55,985 bases of DNA from positions 1-55,985 of the forward strand of contig JAANBB010000266.1 in the NCBI GenBank assembly GCA_014621425.1, written 5' to 3'. This DNA is from Cylindrodendrum hubeiense. Lineage: Eukaryota > Ascomycota > Sordariomycetes > Hypocreales > Nectriaceae. The position numbers and the translations under genes were made by a program. Of the stretch, positions 11,392 through 22,900 are shown one piece after another. Each line of letters opens with the position of its first letter. Within the stretch, counting starts at the first letter, position 1. A model generated the notes under the pieces. It was given only the letters and a program-made list of their open reading frames with translations. It was not told where the DNA came from and did not search any database.

Positions 11392-12325
11392 GGCGGGCAA
11401 CGTTGGCAACGGTCGGGATCGTGAGATCGTCGAGGTTCGGGGGAGCGGCGGATTGAGTTCGCGATGGCGAGGGTCGCGTGGGAATTGCGCCGAAGATTCC
11501 CAGGAGGTCGGGACTGTTGTGGACACGAGGGGATCGTAGAGTCGCAGTGTTTTGGATTTGAGGTGGTTGTCAAGCCAAAAAACCAAAAGTCTGGGGATAT
11601 TGCGGGGAGAGAGGCCGTGAAAGGAGCCGTCGAGAAGTCGATTCGGTTGATTCGGTGCAGCTGGCTGTCGGATGGGCGGGGGATGTGAGGGCTATTGCAG
11701 ACGTGCAGGCGTTATTCGGCCCTTTCGACTTGGACCATAATGCGGGGATCCTGGCCTGGCGGGATATGAGGCGTTGGCGTCTGGGGTGATGTGATGCGAT
11801 GTGGTGGGAGGGTGTCCTGTAATTCCCGAGGAGAGAGCCTAAAACGGTGCAGTCGACGAGGCGAGGTGTCGTCGTGAAGTTGGGATTTGGTGTTGTGTTT
11901 AGTGTCAGGAGAGAGTGTTGGTGGTGAGGTGAAGGGGAGGAAGGGATCAGTCAAGACCAGGCAAGAGCGAGAGCGAACGGAGAGAGTGGGCGGCCCCAGA
12001 AGGAGACTCTGACGACGGGATGGGACGACCCAGAAAAGGCGAGAGCGAAGGGCCGGAGGTACCTTCCTTCCCTCGTTCAGGCCAGGCACTGTGCCGCGGA
12101 GGTACGTACTGTACGCACCACGGACGAGACAGCCCAAATAGGAATGGGGCGATGCGAAAATTAGCGGGCCATTTGGTGGAGGCCAGCCAGGAGCCCGGAA
12201 GGACAGAGCGTGAGGAAACAAAAGCAAGCGGCCCCAGAGAGGACGCTCCAGAAAGTCCCAGCTGGAAGGCAGCGCAGGCAGAGCGGGCTTGGGGGGAGAC
12301 CAGGGGCGCCCCGGGGGTGGGTCCC

Positions 12326-12326
12326 N
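12326..12326. other. Ambiguous base (N)
   Basis: The only undetermined base in the window lies in a GC-rich stretch 35 bp before a run of 12 C residues, which suggests a sequencing or polishing problem here. Confidence 0.95.
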
Positions 12327-12360
12327 AGGTCTTGAATCTTGGGCCTCCGGTGGTCTGTGA

Positions 12361-12412
12361 GCCCCCCCCCCCCGTATAAGCACTGTAAGCACTGTAAGCA
12401 CTGTACACACTG
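12361..12412. repeat. Poly-C run followed by TAAGCACTG tandem repeat
   Basis: A run of C (about 12362-12373) is followed by three perfect 9-bp TAAGCACTG units (12377-12403) and one altered copy TACACACTG. Intergenic. Confidence 0.8.
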
Positions 12413-12477
12413 TCCGGCCCCGTCGTAATGTGGCTGCCAATGGTGTGTGTCTGTGTGTTGTTTCTGTGGACGGGGGC

Positions 12478-12512
12478 CGTGTCTGGGGGTGGTGTCTGGG
12501 GGTGGTGTGGGT
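12478..12512. repeat. G-rich repeat GTGTCTGGGGGTG
   Basis: Two adjacent copies of GTGTCTGGGGGTG plus a shorter third copy, with runs of five G. Possible quadruplex on the plus strand. Confidence 0.55.
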
Positions 12513-12943
12513 GAGATGACACATAGCACAGTGTGCGAGGGATGATCTCCTGAAGGAGCCCAGGATGAGATGTGGGCTTGGCTGGGGCTGGCGAGCACAG
12601 ACACGGGCACAAGCACTGTTTTGGTGCTGTTTTGGCGGCCAGCTGGGCGTAGGCGGTACGGCACAACGAGACAGTGGCGTTGCCAGCAGCCCAGCAGGGC
12701 AGAGCACTGCGCACGCCAGCTGCACCGCACAGGGGCCAAGGCACTGTGCATTGCCACAGCTTACAGTGCTAATGTCCGATCCATCCAACGGGCATCCCCG
12801 GCGGTCCCCTTGGCCCCGGTAGCCTCGTGGTTCACTTGCATTGCCCCAGCGCGCAGAGAGAGTGCTTGAGTGCGCTCTCTCGTGCAGATTACAGTGGGCA
12901 ATCTTCGTCTGAACAAGGGGGGAGGGGGTGACAGGCCAGGGGC

Positions 12944-12987
12944 GGATGTTGGCTGGATGTTGGCTGGATGTTGGCTGGATGTTGGCT
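12944..12987. repeat. 11-bp minisatellite GGATGTTGGCT x4
   Basis: Four perfect head-to-tail copies at 12944, 12955, 12966 and 12977, then a degenerate fifth (GGGTGCTGG). The 11-bp period is not a multiple of three and the location is upstream of a regulator gene, so it is non-coding. Confidence 0.85.
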
Positions 12988-15116
12988 GGGTGCTGGTCCA
13001 CGACTGCGCTGTAACGTCGCACGCCACCGTGCATCGGACAGTGTGCGAAACCACCCGGGCGCCCAATGGGTGTGTGAGACACAGTGCAAACTCTAGTCAG
13101 GGCGACTGCGTCAGGCCTCAGCCTAATCTGTAGGGACGAGAGGATTGCAGGCTGGCTGGATCCGTCTCTCGTCTTGGCGGATGCATTCAGACAAGAACTC
13201 GACGAGACGAGACACAGCCCAAAAAAGCCACTGACAGCATCGCTCGTCTGCGCATTGTGGTAGGGAGCGACGGTCTCTCCAGTGTTTTTTTTCTAGTGCC
13301 ATGGCGGTCGCATCGGATGGCCGGTCCGCGCGTCGGATAGCCCATTCATTGGACGGTGCCAACGTTGCGTCAGGGGACCTCACTCTCACTACGGGACCGC
13401 GTACAGTGCTGCCCGGCGTCGAGAACACCTGACAGAGGCACGATGCACCGCGTTGCGCGGTCGCCGGGGCTCCCCGGGGCCTCGCCGCCTCGCCGCCTTG
13501 CGACTCTCGACTCTGGATTGCTGCAACTCACCTCCTCCTGTATGTGCCACTCGACCTCGTTCAGCTCTGCTTGTTTTCGCTTTCGCCCGACTCCGATTTT
13601 GACTTTGACTTTGACGCCCTTGTCTTGGGTTCCGCTTCCAATGTCTTGGTTTGCTTCCGAACTTTCCCTGCTCCGCCTTGCGATTTGCCATGAGCCATTT
13701 CAGCCCATTTCAACCATTTCCCGTCACGTCAGTGACAGTCCATAGTCCAGTTTATTATTTCGGGTCGACTCCAGCAACGCTCGCGAACCCACTTCTCCAA
13801 CCTCGGCTCGGTAGCCACTGCCGACCGCGCCATCGAGCGGCGGCCGGTGTCCGGCACACGCCGACCTTGGCATCCCATCCCGCGCGGGATTTTGGGCTGG
13901 CAACTCGCTGAAAGAGCGGTAACACGGAGTTGCTCTGGGTATCCATCCCTAACTCCGCTATCATATCATGACAATAACACAGCAGCCCAGGCCCACAAGC
14001 TGCTGTTGTTGACCACAGGCGTCATGTGGTGGTCACGACATGGCCTCATCACAATTCCCAGCCAGAGACAAACACCACACCTTGTCCACACCTTGTCCAA
14101 GCGAGGCATTGCCTGATTGTAGAGTCAGGGTTTGGGCTCACCCAACCGAATCCACTCGTGGTATCTCAGACTCGCATTGCTGCCGCCATGATAGTCCTCG
14201 TCCGTGGAATGCCTTGCCGTCTCTCTATAGGTCTTGCCCTCCTGTCTATCTGCCATTCCCCCTAATCCTGTCCAGCCTAGTGGTCCATGGTCCCCAGGCA
14301 AATGCCGTTCTCTCGATGCTACAGGCAATGATCGTCCGAAACATTGTTGCCTGCCAGTTTCTATATTGACCTGTCACCGCCACGTTAAGACATCACTCTG
14401 AACCGCCTCAAACTGCGCACCCTAAAATGACCCATGAGCGGCCCTGTCTCGCCCCTGACAGCACATTTACGGTTGGCGCGGTTCGGCATACCAGATGATC
14501 CAGCACCTCATCATCGGGTCGTCGATACGCCCTGCTGGGACCGACGATCCTCCTCGACCCGACATGGCGGATTGGGACCGCCCCTTGTAGCATGGGAAAC
14601 TGTCCGGCTTCCTCCTTGCGGCCTTAGCCAACATACTTGCGATTCATCTTGAAACAGTCTGGCACAGCGAGGTCATCAAGACACCATAGTAAACACCAAG
14701 TGCCGTCTTGGCAAATATTCTACCGTCTATGCTAGTCCCGAGGCCATGCCTCCCTCTCCCCCTTCCAACAGGCATGCTCTGCACTACCTGACCTTCCCTG
14801 GCAGACTAAGTCTCCACACCCATCAGCAAGCGATACCCGGATTCAGACATCCAACAAATGAAATTGCCATCTTGCACACAGTGGCTTTTGCGCTTCCAAA
14901 GCACATTGACAAACAAATTAGAAATACACGCCGCTATGCTCTGTTCGATTAGCTCTATTCCGGTTCTGTGTCCCGACCCGCAAAGAGGCCCAACTCCCAC
15001 CAGCCATGGTCATTTCCACTGCGGCTTTGACCTCCCCATTCCGCCTCATGCTCAGGCGTAGCGCCTGGAATTGTCTTTCCGTTATCACCGCTTTGCGCCA
15101 CCGCTGAGCTGTCCCT

Positions 15117-16174
15117 TCACTTGTACTCGTGTCCGGAGTGCGAGGGTCGCTTAGAGTGCGAATGCCTCGAGCCGCCGTGCGAAGGGCGTCTCGAGCGCGG
15201 TGTTTGGCTGTCGTATGGTTGGTTCTCCATCAAGTACCCGTCCATGCTCGCGATTCGCTTCGCATCCGCATTGCGATTAACTACGCGGCTCGGGTGGAAC
15301 AAGTTGAATAGCAGTGCCACGAGAGCCATCAGCGTCGCATCGAAGATGTAGATCCAGTATTCCGTTGACTGCAGCTCCCCTTCCTTGCCCGTGATATACT
15401 CAGCCACGCGGAAGGCCGATCGCACCAAAATGAAGCCACTCGTGGCGTACAGCACGTACAAGAGCTTTCGCCACGGCACGGCGAGCTCGTACGACTTTTG
15501 GGTGGGCTGCTTGCTGATCCGGATGTGGAAGACCATAGTGACCACCATGAAGAAACCGAAGAAAAGGATCTGAATTCCCAGGCCACCGATGATGATGTTC
15601 TCGCCCTTCTTGACATCATCTGAATTCTTGGCTGTCGCAAGCATGCCACCACCTATGACATTGAATGTTAGTGGCAGTTTGATAGTAACCATGATAGGGT
15701 AACCCACCTCCGCTCTGAGCAAAGAACGACAGGACATCGCCAGCAACAAAGACCTTGGTCAACCAGTTGGTTCGGATGATAGATAGCTCTCCAGCATCTA
15801 GTAGTTTAATAATACGGCCCAGGACCATGTAGATGGAGGCGGCGTAGAGCGCCGGTCCGAGGAGCAGTAGGATGGACTGGATGATGTACGGGTTCTTGGT
15901 ATAGTCAGGTGCCTCCTGTGCCGACATGGCACGTCCCACGTAACCAACCGCCTCGACTGCGAAGGGCTTGGTTAGTCCGGTATTTCGAGATATTTTGATC
16001 CTGGTGTTGCAACTTACAGAGACAGCCGATCAGGAACGGGATAAAGTACCATGTTCGGTTGCGGAACATCTGCCATATGTGCAGGAGGGCCGAGATACCG
16101 AACACAACCACGAAGACGGCTGCCGCCGGTAGTGACGGGTCATAGTTGTAGAATTTGAAGGCGGTTGCTGCCAT
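15117..16174 (-). CDS. RTA1-like seven-transmembrane protein
   Basis: Exons 16174-16018, 15956-15708 and 15652-15117 (introns 61 and 55 bp) encode 313 residues. Hydrophobic segments begin at about residue 17 (AAAVFVVVFGISALLHI) and recur to give seven predicted helices. RTA1-family landmarks are IGCLFEAVGYVGRAMSA across the first splice, the long ILLLLGPALYAASIYM helix, SGGGGM across the second splice, and FRVAEY in the late loop. The tail is hydrophilic and rich in Ser, Arg and His. Yeast relatives (Rta1, Rsb1) reside in the plasma membrane or ER and are linked to 7-aminocholesterol resistance and sphingoid-base export, but the substrate of this copy is unknown. The ATG at 16174 is the first in frame. 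It is transcribed divergently from the sterol glucosyltransferase. Confidence 0.92.
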
Positions 16175-16354
16175 CGTATTGGAGAGAACCAAGTGGGTCC
16201 AGGCGAGACTGTGAGGTTGTCGTGACGGCTATTCAGCTCTGGGGTTTTCAAGGCGGGTCGTATCGTCCAGCGGCCTGTCTATCGAGCTGTCTGGTGAAGT
16301 GGTGACAAGAGTGTTGTTGGCGATTGAGACAGACATATGTTGCCCACTCCATGG

Positions 16355-16364
16355 TATATATAAT
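16355..16364 (-). promoter_or_regulatory. TATA-box-like element
   Basis: TATATATAAT on the plus strand reads ATTATATATA on the minus strand, about 180 bp upstream of the RTA1-like ATG. Distance to the transcription start is unknown. Confidence 0.35.
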
Positions 16365-16557
16365 TCTCGTTCCGTGGAAGCGTATTGTTGCTGCGTTGCC
16401 CCTTCGTTTCCATTTGACGTATTCATCATGGTTTCATTCTATACGCGGAGTTGGCTCTCGTACTGACGATGTTCACGACACGGCCAATTAGTACGCAGCG
16501 GAAACGCCATTATAGTGGGCCCGCTACGGACTCAGCCCAACTCCACCGCAACCAAAA

Positions 16558-16587
16558 ATACGTGTATACGTGAATACGTGTATTCGC
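16558..16587. repeat. Triple TACGTG array
   Basis: Three TACGTG hexamers occur within 30 bp (start about 16559, 16567 and 16575), with internal palindromes around GTATAC and a terminal AATACGTGTATT palindrome. CACGT(A/G) cores are targets of bHLH and bZIP factors in general. It lies about 385 bp from the RTA1 start and 485 bp from the glucosyltransferase start. Confidence 0.6.
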
Positions 16588-17070
16588 CAGCGCCGGATTG
16601 AGTCTTTCGTTCCATAATCTGCAAACCAGCGAACCACGCATGATGAAACGTGCCACAGCCACCCGAAATAGAGCCTATGAATGGGCCGCGGACCCAACCC
16701 TATCTCTATACGCGCGAATACGGAGATTCCCGCGCGCGCATAGCAAGCTTTCCACGTTTTCATAGCTCCCAACCCGATCCATGACACATGCGCCCTCATC
16801 CCAGACCTTCCCCTGGCATGAACGGGCGGATTCATGTGCCGAGCTGTCGCTATTTTCAGACAAAGATCAGACCGAAAAGGCTTGGCTCCTCGATTGTGAA
16901 GCGTGCTGGTGGAGAAGGTTCGTCGTCGCATGCGGCTTCAAATACGGGGCGTCGCGACGTCCGCGGAGGATGTGGAGCATTAATACACGGCACCTGCAAT
17001 CTTTTCCTTATGCCTTGAATTTTAGATCCTTCTATTCTACTCTAATCAAATTAACCGCACTCGTGAATCT

Positions 17071-19953
17071 ATGGCGACTTCCAAGGGCACCCATGACGAA
17101 CCCCCGGCATCGCCTTACAGCGATCTGCCTGAGGTAGTCTCGGACGACATTCTCCCCTCTTACGACGCCGTCCTCAGGAACGACTTGCTTAATCAAACTA
17201 CCGCCGTCAGAGGTATTGTACTCTTCATCTCCTAGGTGCTTTCGTTCATGCAACTCACAATGGAGCAGATGATGGCCGCGTCGACGTCGACCTAAACTCC
17301 CGATTATGTCGAACACTCTCGCGATTTATTCCCGATGCCAAGACTCCCCTCCCAGAATCTGAGGAAGCTCCTCCTCCCCAATATTACGCAGAACTCGGGG
17401 GTTCAGCGGTGCTGCCCTCCAGATATCTCGTCAAGCTCAACATCGTCATCCAGGTTGTGGGCAGTCGGGGCGATGTCCAACCCTTCGTCGCTCTCGGCAA
17501 CGAACTACAAAAGCACGGCCACCGCGTCCGCATAGCAACACACAATGTCTTTGACTCATTCGTGCGCGACGCCGGGCTCGAGTTCTACCCTATCGGCGGC
17601 AACCCGTCGGAGCTGATGGCGTACATGGTCCGCAACCCCGGGCTGATCCCTAGCCTGAAGACCCTCCGCGGCGGCGAGATCCAGAAAAAGCGGGAGATGG
17701 TTGCCGAAATGCTTGATGGGTGCTGGAATTCCTGCCTGGAGCCGGATCCAGTGAGCGGCAGGCCGTTTGTCGCCGACGCAATCATTGCCAACCCTCCCAG
17801 CTTCGCTCACGTGCACTGCGCGCAGGCAATGAAGATTCCCGTCCATCTCATGTTCACAATGCCTTGGACGAGCACAAAGGCCTTCTCTCACCCCCTCGCG
17901 AACCTGAAGTTCAGCGAAAAGGCGGGAATGGACCCCGAAACAGCAAACTACGTGTCCTATAGTGTCGTAGAGTGGTTGACTTGGCAAGGGTAAGCCTTTT
18001 CCTTCGTCAAGACCCGGCGATCTTTAAATAATTACTAACTCGTCCAATAGTCTTGGAGATGTCATCAACGATTGGCGGAAGACAATTGACTTGGAACCTG
18101 TACCCCTGTCTGAAGGCCCTCTTCTGGCCGAGACGCTCAAAATCCCCTTCACATACTGCTGGTCTCCAGCGCTGGTGGGCAAGCCGAAAGATTGGCCATC
18201 ATATATCGGTAGGTTCCAACGAAACTGCATCTCAAACTGCCTCAAACTAACAATCTTCAGATGTATGCGGTTTCTTCTTTCGAGAGCCTCCCAACTACAC
18301 GCCTCCACCCGACCTAGCAGATTTCCTGGCCCAAGGACCGCCGCCCATTTATATCGGATTCGGAAGCATCGTCATTGATGACCCTGAGGGCATGACTAGG
18401 ACTCTTGTCGAAGCTGTCCGCCGAACAGGTGTTCGCGCCATCATCTCCAAGGGTTGGAGCAATCTAGGTGGCGTGGAGGAGAAGAATGTTTTGTTCCTAG
18501 GAGATTGTCCTCACGAGTGGCTTTTTTCCCACGTTACGGCCGTCTTTCACCATGGTGGAGCTGGAACCACGGCATGCGGTCTCCTCAACGGCCGGCCCAC
18601 GACAATTGTGCCCTTTTTCGGAGAGTAGGTGAATCCATTTCTAAGTTGCTTGAAGGCCTACTAACCTCAAACAGTCAGCCTTTCTGGGGAGAGATGGTTG
18701 CAGCATCAGGGGCTGGCCCGTATCCAATCCCTCAGAAGCAGCTTAATGTCCAGAATCTCTCCGAAGCCATCCAATTCTGCCTTACTCCCGAGGCTGCCCA
18801 TGCAGCTGCAGGCTTAGCTTCGAGGATGAAGAGCGAGAGCGGCGTTGAGACGGCAGTAAGATCGTTTCACGCTAACCTCCCGCTGGAAAACCTGCAATGC
18901 GATATTCTGAGTGGCCAACCTGCGGTCTGGGTCTGTAAACGAGGCAAGAGAACCATCAAACTATCAAAGATGGCAGGAGGCGTTTTGTTTCAACATTTAA
19001 AGGTTGACCCGAAAAAGATCTACATGTGAGTTTTCTCGTTGAACACTATTTAGCGCGACGTATTGACAGTTTGAACCCAGCAACGAAACGAAGACTATCA
19101 GGATCATCCACCGTCGATGGGACCCCGTTACAGGAACTACATCAGCAATGATTGGAACCTCGACCGATATGGCAAAGGCCACGGCTGATATCGTCAGGAA
19201 GCCCATGCTAGTTTACCAGCAACGCAAGGCCGCAAAGGACGCCTTGGTCCAGACAGGACGATCACTTGGAACCGGCTCCCAACACGGCACCATGCCCCCA
19301 GGAGATGCCTCACACGGCCGCGGGTGCATGAGCACTGCTGGCGCACTCGCCTCGGCTTCAGCATCTGGAGTAGGCGGTTTCTTCAAGTCCTACGGCCGGG
19401 GTTTCTACCTCGATATCCCGATGGCCGTTACCGAAGGGTTTCGCGCTGTCCCAGAGCTTTACGGCGAGCGCGTCCCAGAGCATGAACCGGTCCAGGACTG
19501 GCAGTCTGGCGCGCGAGTTGCGGGCACCAATTTTGTAAGGGGAATGTCCGGAGGCTTGACGGATTTGGTTGTACAGCCGTACAAGGGGGGCAAGGAAGGA
19601 GGTGCACTTGGAGCAGCGAAGGGCGTGGGGAAGGGCTTGCTCGGAATGGCAAGCAAGACGGCATCAGGTACGTTTTCATCCGAGATCTTAACGTGAATCC
19701 CAACTAACATGATGATTAAGCGGCTGTCGGAATCGTTGCGTATCCCGGCCATGGCATCTACCAAAGCGTTCGGACGCTCGTCAAGTCTGGGGTCCGGCTA
19801 CGAATAATAAGTGCCCGGCGACAGGAAGGGGACTATCTCGTCCAGAACCCTGGAAACGTTCCTATTGATGTGCCTTTCATTTTGTCGGAGTTTGGATATT
19901 TATGTCAGAAGGATTCGGAGCGTGAACCGCCCATCTCCCATGACAAGGTTTAG
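17071..19953 (+). CDS. UDP-glucose:sterol glucosyltransferase (GT1/GT28-type, no PH/GRAM domain)
   Basis: Seven exons: 17071-17212, 17269-17989, 18051-18208, 18261-18624, 18675-19025, 19081-19667 and 19721-19953, with six introns of 50-61 bp; product 851 residues. The family signature [13 protein letters not shown]...LSRF (about 48-70) precedes the GT28 N-terminal fold starting at [15 protein letters not shown] (about 110-125). The UDP-sugar site [18 protein letters not shown]...FFGDQPFWGE spans residues 437-470. Such enzymes transfer glucose from UDP-glucose to ergosterol or other sterols. The GRAM and PH modules of Atg26 are absent; instead there is a ~300-residue tail containing [13 protein letters not shown], as in the shorter fungal UGT80-like paralogues. 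Likely cytosolic or membrane-peripheral. Frame and phase are consistent at every junction. Confidence 0.93.
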
Positions 19954-22900
19954 AGAGACGATCATCTACGACCGCACGGGATCACCACCATACTCACGAT
20001 AACTGCATTTTGGCGTTTAGTCCGAAAAAGATACCACCAGCAACATATAGAAATGAATAGATTATCCGCTACCAGTTATACTATCTTTCGCTCAGATTGT
20101 ACATCGCAACGTAGACTTGCCAGTCAGCTGACAGTTGCTACACTGCCCTCGTGTTGACGATCCTTCGCCCAGTGCGACCACCATCAATGCGCCACCACAG
20201 TGCGTCCCTGAGGATGCCAATAGCGCCGTTGCCAGCGTCTTATTGCGCACTGTATACCTTGAGAAGCCTGCTGGGGTCTCGTTGGGGAGGGCCAGGCCAA
20301 TCTCCTCCATTGCCTGCAGAGTGTCAAGGTCTCAATCGTGCAGTAGCTGCCGGCCTGGCCGTGCTTAGTCCAGCTTCGAGAAGACACTGCAGTGCTCGGC
20401 ATTCGCCATGTCCTCGGACCTGACTCGTGAGGCAAAAAATCCCTTCGCCTCGCGTCATAGCCAAGCTGGGGATCAGTGGCAACATCACGGGACGCACTTT
20501 GCGTGTCGAACGTCTCGCCCCTGGCCGTTACCGACAATGACAGTCGCGATTCTGCTTCCATTGATTCCTCACCATCCCATCCTGCCGCATCTAGTCGTGG
20601 CACTGGCCGTCTCCGCGTCACCACTGAAACCCTGTCCATCCCCCCTTCATCAACGCGGAGAACTGCTCGAGGCTAAAGACAGCCACCCTGTCCTTTTCCC
20701 CACCACTAGGCCCGACTCGACCTAATGCGTCCACGGTCGGTCCGAAAAGGCTATGCCTGGCCCATTCCTTGTCCTGCAAGGCTGAGGGTAGAAACGCCAT
20801 CTGGGGAATGTCCTCTGCTCTCCGCAAGCGCCGCAACTGAGAGCTGGGGAAGCGGTCCCGCGTTCTGGGTGTCTCACATCCCGATATGCAGCATTCCACA
20901 ACTTTGATAGCACCGGGGAATTCCTTAGAAGATGGCTCAATTTTGATCCCCCAGTATCCATGTGCACGTATTCGGCTCCGCTGAGAGATTGGTGGCCGAA
21001 TGTGTCCAAATGCCGCCCGGAACCTCTCGGGCCTCTGCAGTCCGCGCTGTGATATTCTCCCACTTTACCATTGTTCAAACAGCGCCTGTTAAGCATTTAT
21101 TGTCTGTCCAGCAAGACGATATCTCACTATCATGGTGACTCACATCGTGTTTCTACGGTTATGAGTTACCTCAACCACTTTCTCTATCCAATTCGGACAT
21201 TCGCGCAAGTCGTGTAGCAGAATAATACCCCCTAGCCCCCAGTTGAGACCGCAGTCATCACCAATCACTTGTAAAAAGGGACTTTGGGAATAACAAATGC
21301 TGCACGTCTCATATTAAGGCGCTTTTGCATAATGCATAGGTACCCGAACAGAAAAGGTGTTGGTTGGGTCGCCCAGCATGATATCCTACCCTAGAGCTTC
21401 TCATAGACCCCAATCGACTTCGCGAATTCTGATTCGTTAATGGCTTATATGCGTCTTCCGATGTAATCATCAATAAAGATAAGGATAACAATCGATTAAT
21501 ACTGTTTGCTTTCTCTTCCATTGATGGAAGAAGTCAGACTGAAGTCATCACGGAGTGTGCAGTTAGTGTATCTCTGAATAGCACTTCCACAATTCTCACT
21601 CAAATGCCGATGATTCATTGCGGAGTGACTGAGAGAATATCTGATCTCGGTTTTCAAGTCAAACACCATAAAAAGATCCGTGTTGACATATACTCGAGCG
21701 TTGTATTTGCAGAGCGCTCAGAACAGGCTCCAGGTTGCTGTGTCAAATGGAGTCGTCAAAGTTCTAGCAACTCATTCAAAATCAGACTGCGAATAGCCAG
21801 GAGGGAAACCTGACTGCATGCATTGTTTGCCTGCTCAGTGGGGTTTCTCGGCAGTCGGTAATGCATCAAGAAACCTCAAACTGGTAATCGAACACGCCCT
21901 TAAGTCACCATAATTGCTCCGCCTCTCATAAGGCTTATTGCCTGTGAACATGTAGGAGCCTTATCAGTCATTGGCGGTATTTAATTCGTGGAGATAACCA
22001 ACGAACCCCTGGAAAATGGCTGCAGGATAAGACTCTTCCACTGGCAATATATTTTATGCAATCTAACCCTGGCCTCTGGGCCTTATTGATGTCTGTCGAC
22101 GTGGACGGCGGAACGGGTGAGTCAATGACCCACTTTGAAGTGCAACTTCACCTATTAAAGAAACCGGTCAAAGGATTTCAGACTTTCACGGGTGGCTCAA
22201 TGTGGATACTTCGACGACTATACAGATACAGCGTGGACAGCCTCCCTGCAAGGGATGACCCGTCCCCGGCAAGCGGGGTCTCAGCAGCAGCTATCCGGGG
22301 GCGATGGAAGTACTAAGCTCGAAATGTAGTTTAAATAGGGAAGACCCGTCTAAGATGCCAGTTCAAATGCAGTCCATTCCTTCAAATGCGTTGAATTACG
22401 GAGGTGAACGGAGCTTGCTCCGGAGATGGACCCACAATCATGACCGGACCGCTCCGAAACTTAACCTCATTCCGATAGTCACCGGCTGACACTGGACGTT
22501 TCCCTGATGCACTATGTCCCTCATCAGGAGTATCTCACCTCTGTTCGCCGGTCTCAGGCGGAGTGGCTCAGACTCCGTACCTGCTATCTGCAGCCACGTT
22601 GTTTAGGAGGCGCGAACCGAAATGACCGGACCAGAACTGCATTGCCGGGTCGGCCAAGCACCAAGTTTGACATTATGAAAGCTCGTTCATAAATTTAAAA
22701 AAAAAGCATGGTGCTTATCAATGTTTCTTGCACATTGATCCCTACCCGCGAGCTTCCTTCCCGCACTGCATAGTGAACCCGGCAGGGCCCACTTGCAAGG
22801 AATGGAGAAACGGTGAGCTCCGTTCTTAACTCCAAAGGCCCAGTCTCGGGAAGGAAGTGACTTGTCAATTCTCATCAGGCACCGGTGCCGGGACTTCCAA

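Larger units (their letters stand above)
11392..15116. other. 3.7-kb repeat-rich upstream region of the Zn2Cys6 regulator
   Basis: No protein gene is supported. 11.4-13.5 kb is very GC-rich and holds microsatellites and minisatellites (12361-12412, 12478-12512, 12944-12987) and one N at 12326; 14-15 kb is more ordinary. It separates the regulator (start 11391) from the 3' end of the RTA1 gene (15117), so it is probably the regulator's long promoter and 5' leader. A minus-strand open frame of 456 codons (11712-13082) exists only because the GC-rich sequence lacks stop codons; it reads as low-complexity and crosses the repeats. Confidence 0.5.
16175..17070. promoter_or_regulatory. Divergent promoter region of RTA1-like and sterol glucosyltransferase genes
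   Basis: About 0.9 kb between two start codons transcribed away from each other. It contains a TATATATAATT stretch at 16355-16364 (about 180 bp upstream of the RTA1 start) and a triple TACGTG array at 16558-16585. Both are plausible elements; neither is proven. Confidence 0.5.

Noticed and set aside
11712..13082. Minus-strand open frame of 456 codons
   Set aside because: It crosses an N, a poly-C run and an 11-bp repeat, has low-complexity composition (Pro, Ser, His, Arg) and no domain. GC-rich DNA with few stop codons explains its length.
17213..17235. Very short first intron in the sterol glucosyltransferase (TAG at 17235)
   Set aside because: Only 23 bp and breaks the frame; the CAG at 17268 restores the conserved [13 protein letters not shown] segment.
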